Source of the DNA: Bacillota bacterium
Lineage (GTDB): Bacteria > Eremiobacterota > SpSt-956 > JAKJGF01
Direction: 5' to 3'
NCBI GenBank assembly: GCA_029555925.1
Contig: JAKPQU010000109.1
Coordinates: 1 to 9,717, forward strand
Length of the DNA stretch: 9,717 bases
Shown piece by piece: positions 8,393 to 9,717 of the stretch (the stretch's first letter is position 1; every line of letters begins with the position of its first letter). The notes under the pieces are model-generated. The model was not told the DNA's origin. It searched no databases and saw only the letters and a list, made by a program, of their open reading frames with translations. Position numbers and translations under genes: made by a program.

Positions 8393-8394
8393 CT
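8381..8394 (-). promoter_or_regulatory. Ribosome site that decides the start of the small PAS gene
   Basis: On the minus strand AGGTGA (8394-8389) is followed by 5 nt and a TTG (8383-8381). The upstream gene uses AGAGGTGA, 4 nt and ATG, nearly the same layout. The alternative GTG (8392-8390) lies inside this Shine-Dalgarno sequence and has only a weak GGAAG before it. The site overlaps the TAG stop of the secreted-protein gene, so coupling is likely. Confidence 0.55.
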
Positions 8395-9412
8395 ATTCTT
8401 CCACATAAATAGTTTCTTCTGTATAAGTAGTAGTTTCCTCATAAAGATTATTGTCCTCAATATAAAAGGTTCCCGAATCATGTAATGTATCGGTAAATAC
8501 AGGATCACTGTTATCCAAAATAATACTATCTCTTCCGTCTATAATATAATATGAACTATCTTCAACAGAAATAGGTCTGTCACATTCCCAGGTAACTTCC
8601 CAGTATTCCACCGGGTCTACAGTTATAAAATAATCATTATAAGCAGGAAGAACAACAGTATCATAACAGTACCAGTAATCATTGCAATCTACAAAATAGG
8701 GTCGAAAAGAAGGGTAATAAAAGGTTGTAGTCCTGTAAAACCCGTTCCACCATCCCATAAGAGACTGAAATACAGAAAGAGAAGCCATAAGCCCCATACT
8801 ATTATCGTGAGCTTCTAAAATACGTCTGTTTTCTTCTCTCATTTCCTTCAGTTCATTGAGAAGTTCTTTAGAATCACCGAGTTTTGTCTCAAGTTCAGAG
8901 AATTTTTCATCCAGTTCTCTGCTTTTTGTTTTCAGAGCTGTCATCTGTTTACTGTCATCAGACGTAAAAGTAATGTTTTTCAGGGGAAGTGTTTCAATAT
9001 AATGCTGGCTGAATGCGTCCCATCCGTTTACAAGAGTTGTAACTCCTATTTCTACGTTTTTATCATTTATTTTTTCATAACGATAGGTTGCTCTCACATC
9101 GGCCATGGAAATAGTTACATCTCCGACAAACTTGCCTATATTGTTATTCTTCTGTTTCATAGCATCTTTCAATGAAGCAAGGTTAGATTTCGCATTTTCC
9201 AGAGAAACATAAAAAGGATCTTTAGCCGGATTGGCCGGTTGATAATTCTCGAATATCAAATTGAAAGCCTCTTCCAGTTCTTGAAGCATAACCGGTGCAC
9301 TGACATTTCTTTTGTTCTTAAAAAGATGTTTGCCATCTGCCATGGCCTGTTCACATAAAAAAGATATTACAAAAATCAAGAGAAAAATTATACCGGAATA
9401 AAACTTTTTCAT
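8393..9412 (-). CDS. Secreted coiled-coil, aromatic-rich protein of unknown function
   Basis: 339 residues; I do not recognise the family. A classical signal peptide is visible: KK at 2-3, hydrophobic core about 7-20, and a likely signal peptidase I cut after AMA (Ala25). Cys20 does not fit a lipobox well, so a lipoprotein is unlikely. The mature protein has a mixed helical region (38-150), a charged heptad-like coiled coil (about 152-202), a short hydrophobic helix (205-221), then an aromatic-rich stretch (221-262, with WW at 221-222, FYY at 231-233 and YWYCY at 246-250) and an acidic Thr/Tyr/Glu-rich tail. Cys243, Cys249 and Cys277 could form a disulfide outside the cytoplasm. The ATG follows AGAGGTGA with 4-nt spacing, and a good promoter lies just upstream. 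It abuts the small PAS gene with no gap. An envelope or surface role is plausible by composition only. Confidence 0.85.
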   Translation of the reverse strand: MKKFYSGIIFLLIFVISFLCEQAMADGKHLFKNKRNVSAPVMLQELEEAFNLIFENYQPANPAKDPFYVSLENAKSNLASLKDAMKQKNNNIGKFVGDVTISMADVRATYRYEKINDKNVEIGVTTLVNGWDAFSQHYIETLPLKNITFTSDDSKQMTALKTKSRELDEKFSELETKLGDSKELLNELKEMREENRRILEAHDNSMGLMASLSVFQSLMGWWNGFYRTTTFYYPSFRPYFVDCNDYWYCYDTVVLPAYNDYFITVDPVEYWEVTWECDRPISVEDSSYYIIDGRDSIILDNSDPVFTDTLHDSGTFYIEDNNLYEETTTYTEETIYVEE

Positions 9413-9416
9413 AAAA

Positions 9417-9424
9417 TCACCTCT
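9417..9424 (-). promoter_or_regulatory. Strong Shine-Dalgarno site of the secreted-protein gene
   Basis: The minus strand reads AGAGGTGA, 4 nt before the ATG at 9412. It matches the usual 16S rRNA 3' end well and fixes this start. Confidence 0.75.
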
Positions 9425-9439
9425 TAATAAATTTGTTTA

Positions 9440-9468
9440 ATTGTAACAGTAAAAAAACAAATTTTCAA
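9440..9468 (-). promoter_or_regulatory. Sigma70-type promoter of the minus-strand operon
   Basis: On the minus strand, -35 TTGAAA (9468-9463) and -10 TACAAT (9445-9440) are separated by 17 nt; each matches five of six consensus bases. Transcription would start near 9433, leaving a leader of about 21 nt that contains the Shine-Dalgarno site. The -35 lies in ATTTTCA, which forms a 7-bp inverted repeat with TGAAAAT at 9481-9487, so a regulator could bind there. Confidence 0.65.
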
Positions 9469-9472
9469 TAGG

Positions 9473-9547
9473 AATTTATATGAAAATCGTGAAGTGTGAA
9501 GAGAGAATAGGTTCTCATTCTTCGTTTGCTCAGTACCGCTACAGATA
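9473..9547. repeat. Intergenic hairpin repeat, copy A
   Basis: This copy starts with a 26-nt segment (9473-9498) that matches 9548-9573 at 23 of 26 positions. It continues with TTCTCATTCTTCGTTTG (9512-9528) and ACCGCTACAG (9535-9544), which match copy B more loosely at nearly the same offsets. Internally GAAG and GAGA can pair with TCTC and CTTC. It lies upstream of the operon promoter. No protein can be supported. Confidence 0.6.
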
Positions 9548-9625
9548 AATTTATATGAAAATGATGAAGTTTGTAACTTCACTGGATGTTGATTTTCATA
9601 TTTGGTTGTGACCGCTCCGGTCATG
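9548..9625. repeat. Intergenic hairpin repeat, copy B
   Basis: Second, diverged copy of the repeat. It can fold into a long hairpin: outer arms ATATGAAAAT (9553-9562) and ATTTTCATAT (9592-9601), inner arms TGAAGTT (9565-9571) and AACTTCA (9575-9581) around a 3-nt loop. A GC-rich hairpin follows, TGACCG-CTC-CGGTCA (9609-9623). The ACCGCT element at 9611 lies 63 nt into the copy, against 62 nt in copy A. Confidence 0.6.
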
Positions 9626-9717
9626 TCTGTTAGTAACCATTTATCAGCTTCTGCCTGACAGGCTCTTACGAAGAAAAATAATCTGCCTTATTTAATTTGT
9701 TTTACAGACAATAAATT
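9626..9717. other. Intergenic sequence to the window edge
   Basis: No coding frame is convincing here. The only structure is the small palindrome GCCTG-A-CAGGC (about 9654-9664) followed by AT-rich sequence. It may be the flank of a gene beyond the window. Confidence 0.35.

Noticed and set aside
9424..9624. A 66-codon minus-strand frame in the upstream region
   Set aside because: It covers the operon promoter, Shine-Dalgarno edge and both hairpin repeats; its internal repetition (TSSFSYKF and TSRFSYKF) only mirrors the DNA repeat. No ribosome site was seen.
9473..9625. CRISPR-like array
   Set aside because: Only two diverged copies in direct contact, with no regular spacers and no cas genes nearby.

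Overview
The window is AT-rich bacterial DNA (about 38-40 % GC by eye) with strong Shine-Dalgarno sites of the AGAGGTGA type and a sigma70-like promoter. A secreted protein and soluble multi-PAS hybrid kinases suggest a free-living or sediment-type bacterium. Spirochaete-like or deltaproteobacteria-like lineages are possible, but nothing in the sequence fixes the phylum.

Layout: positions 1-129 are the leader of the first gene, with a -10-like TATAAT, a purine-rich ribosome site and short inverted repeats. Positions 130-3381 and 3468-7958 (+) encode two large paralogous soluble hybrid histidine kinases. The first is GAF-PAS(x4)-HisKA-HATPase-REC and the second is PAS(x8)-HisKA-HATPase-REC. 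They lie in tandem with an 86-bp gap and probably form an operon. The second has grown by an exact in-register 253-residue duplication of a two-PAS module, and it appears to keep only the first helix of a GAF domain. Convergent to them, on the minus strand, lies a two-gene operon: a secreted coiled-coil, aromatic-rich protein of unknown function (9412-8393), then a one-domain PAS protein (8392-8048) that starts right at the upstream stop codon. A good promoter (9440-9468, -) and Shine-Dalgarno site precede this operon. Its best terminator (nested hairpin plus T6 on the minus strand) lies inside the 3' end of the second kinase gene. Positions 9413-9717 are intergenic and hold two diverged tandem copies of a 75-80 bp hairpin-forming repeat.

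How the parts might work together (inference): the two kinases are cytoplasmic, have no membrane segments, and end in receiver domains without an output domain. They would need a histidine phosphotransferase or another partner encoded elsewhere. The window holds 13 PAS domains in three proteins. The small PAS protein and the secreted protein are co-transcribed, but nothing in the sequence ties them directly to the kinases. I see no RNA gene, CRISPR array, transposase or phage gene.
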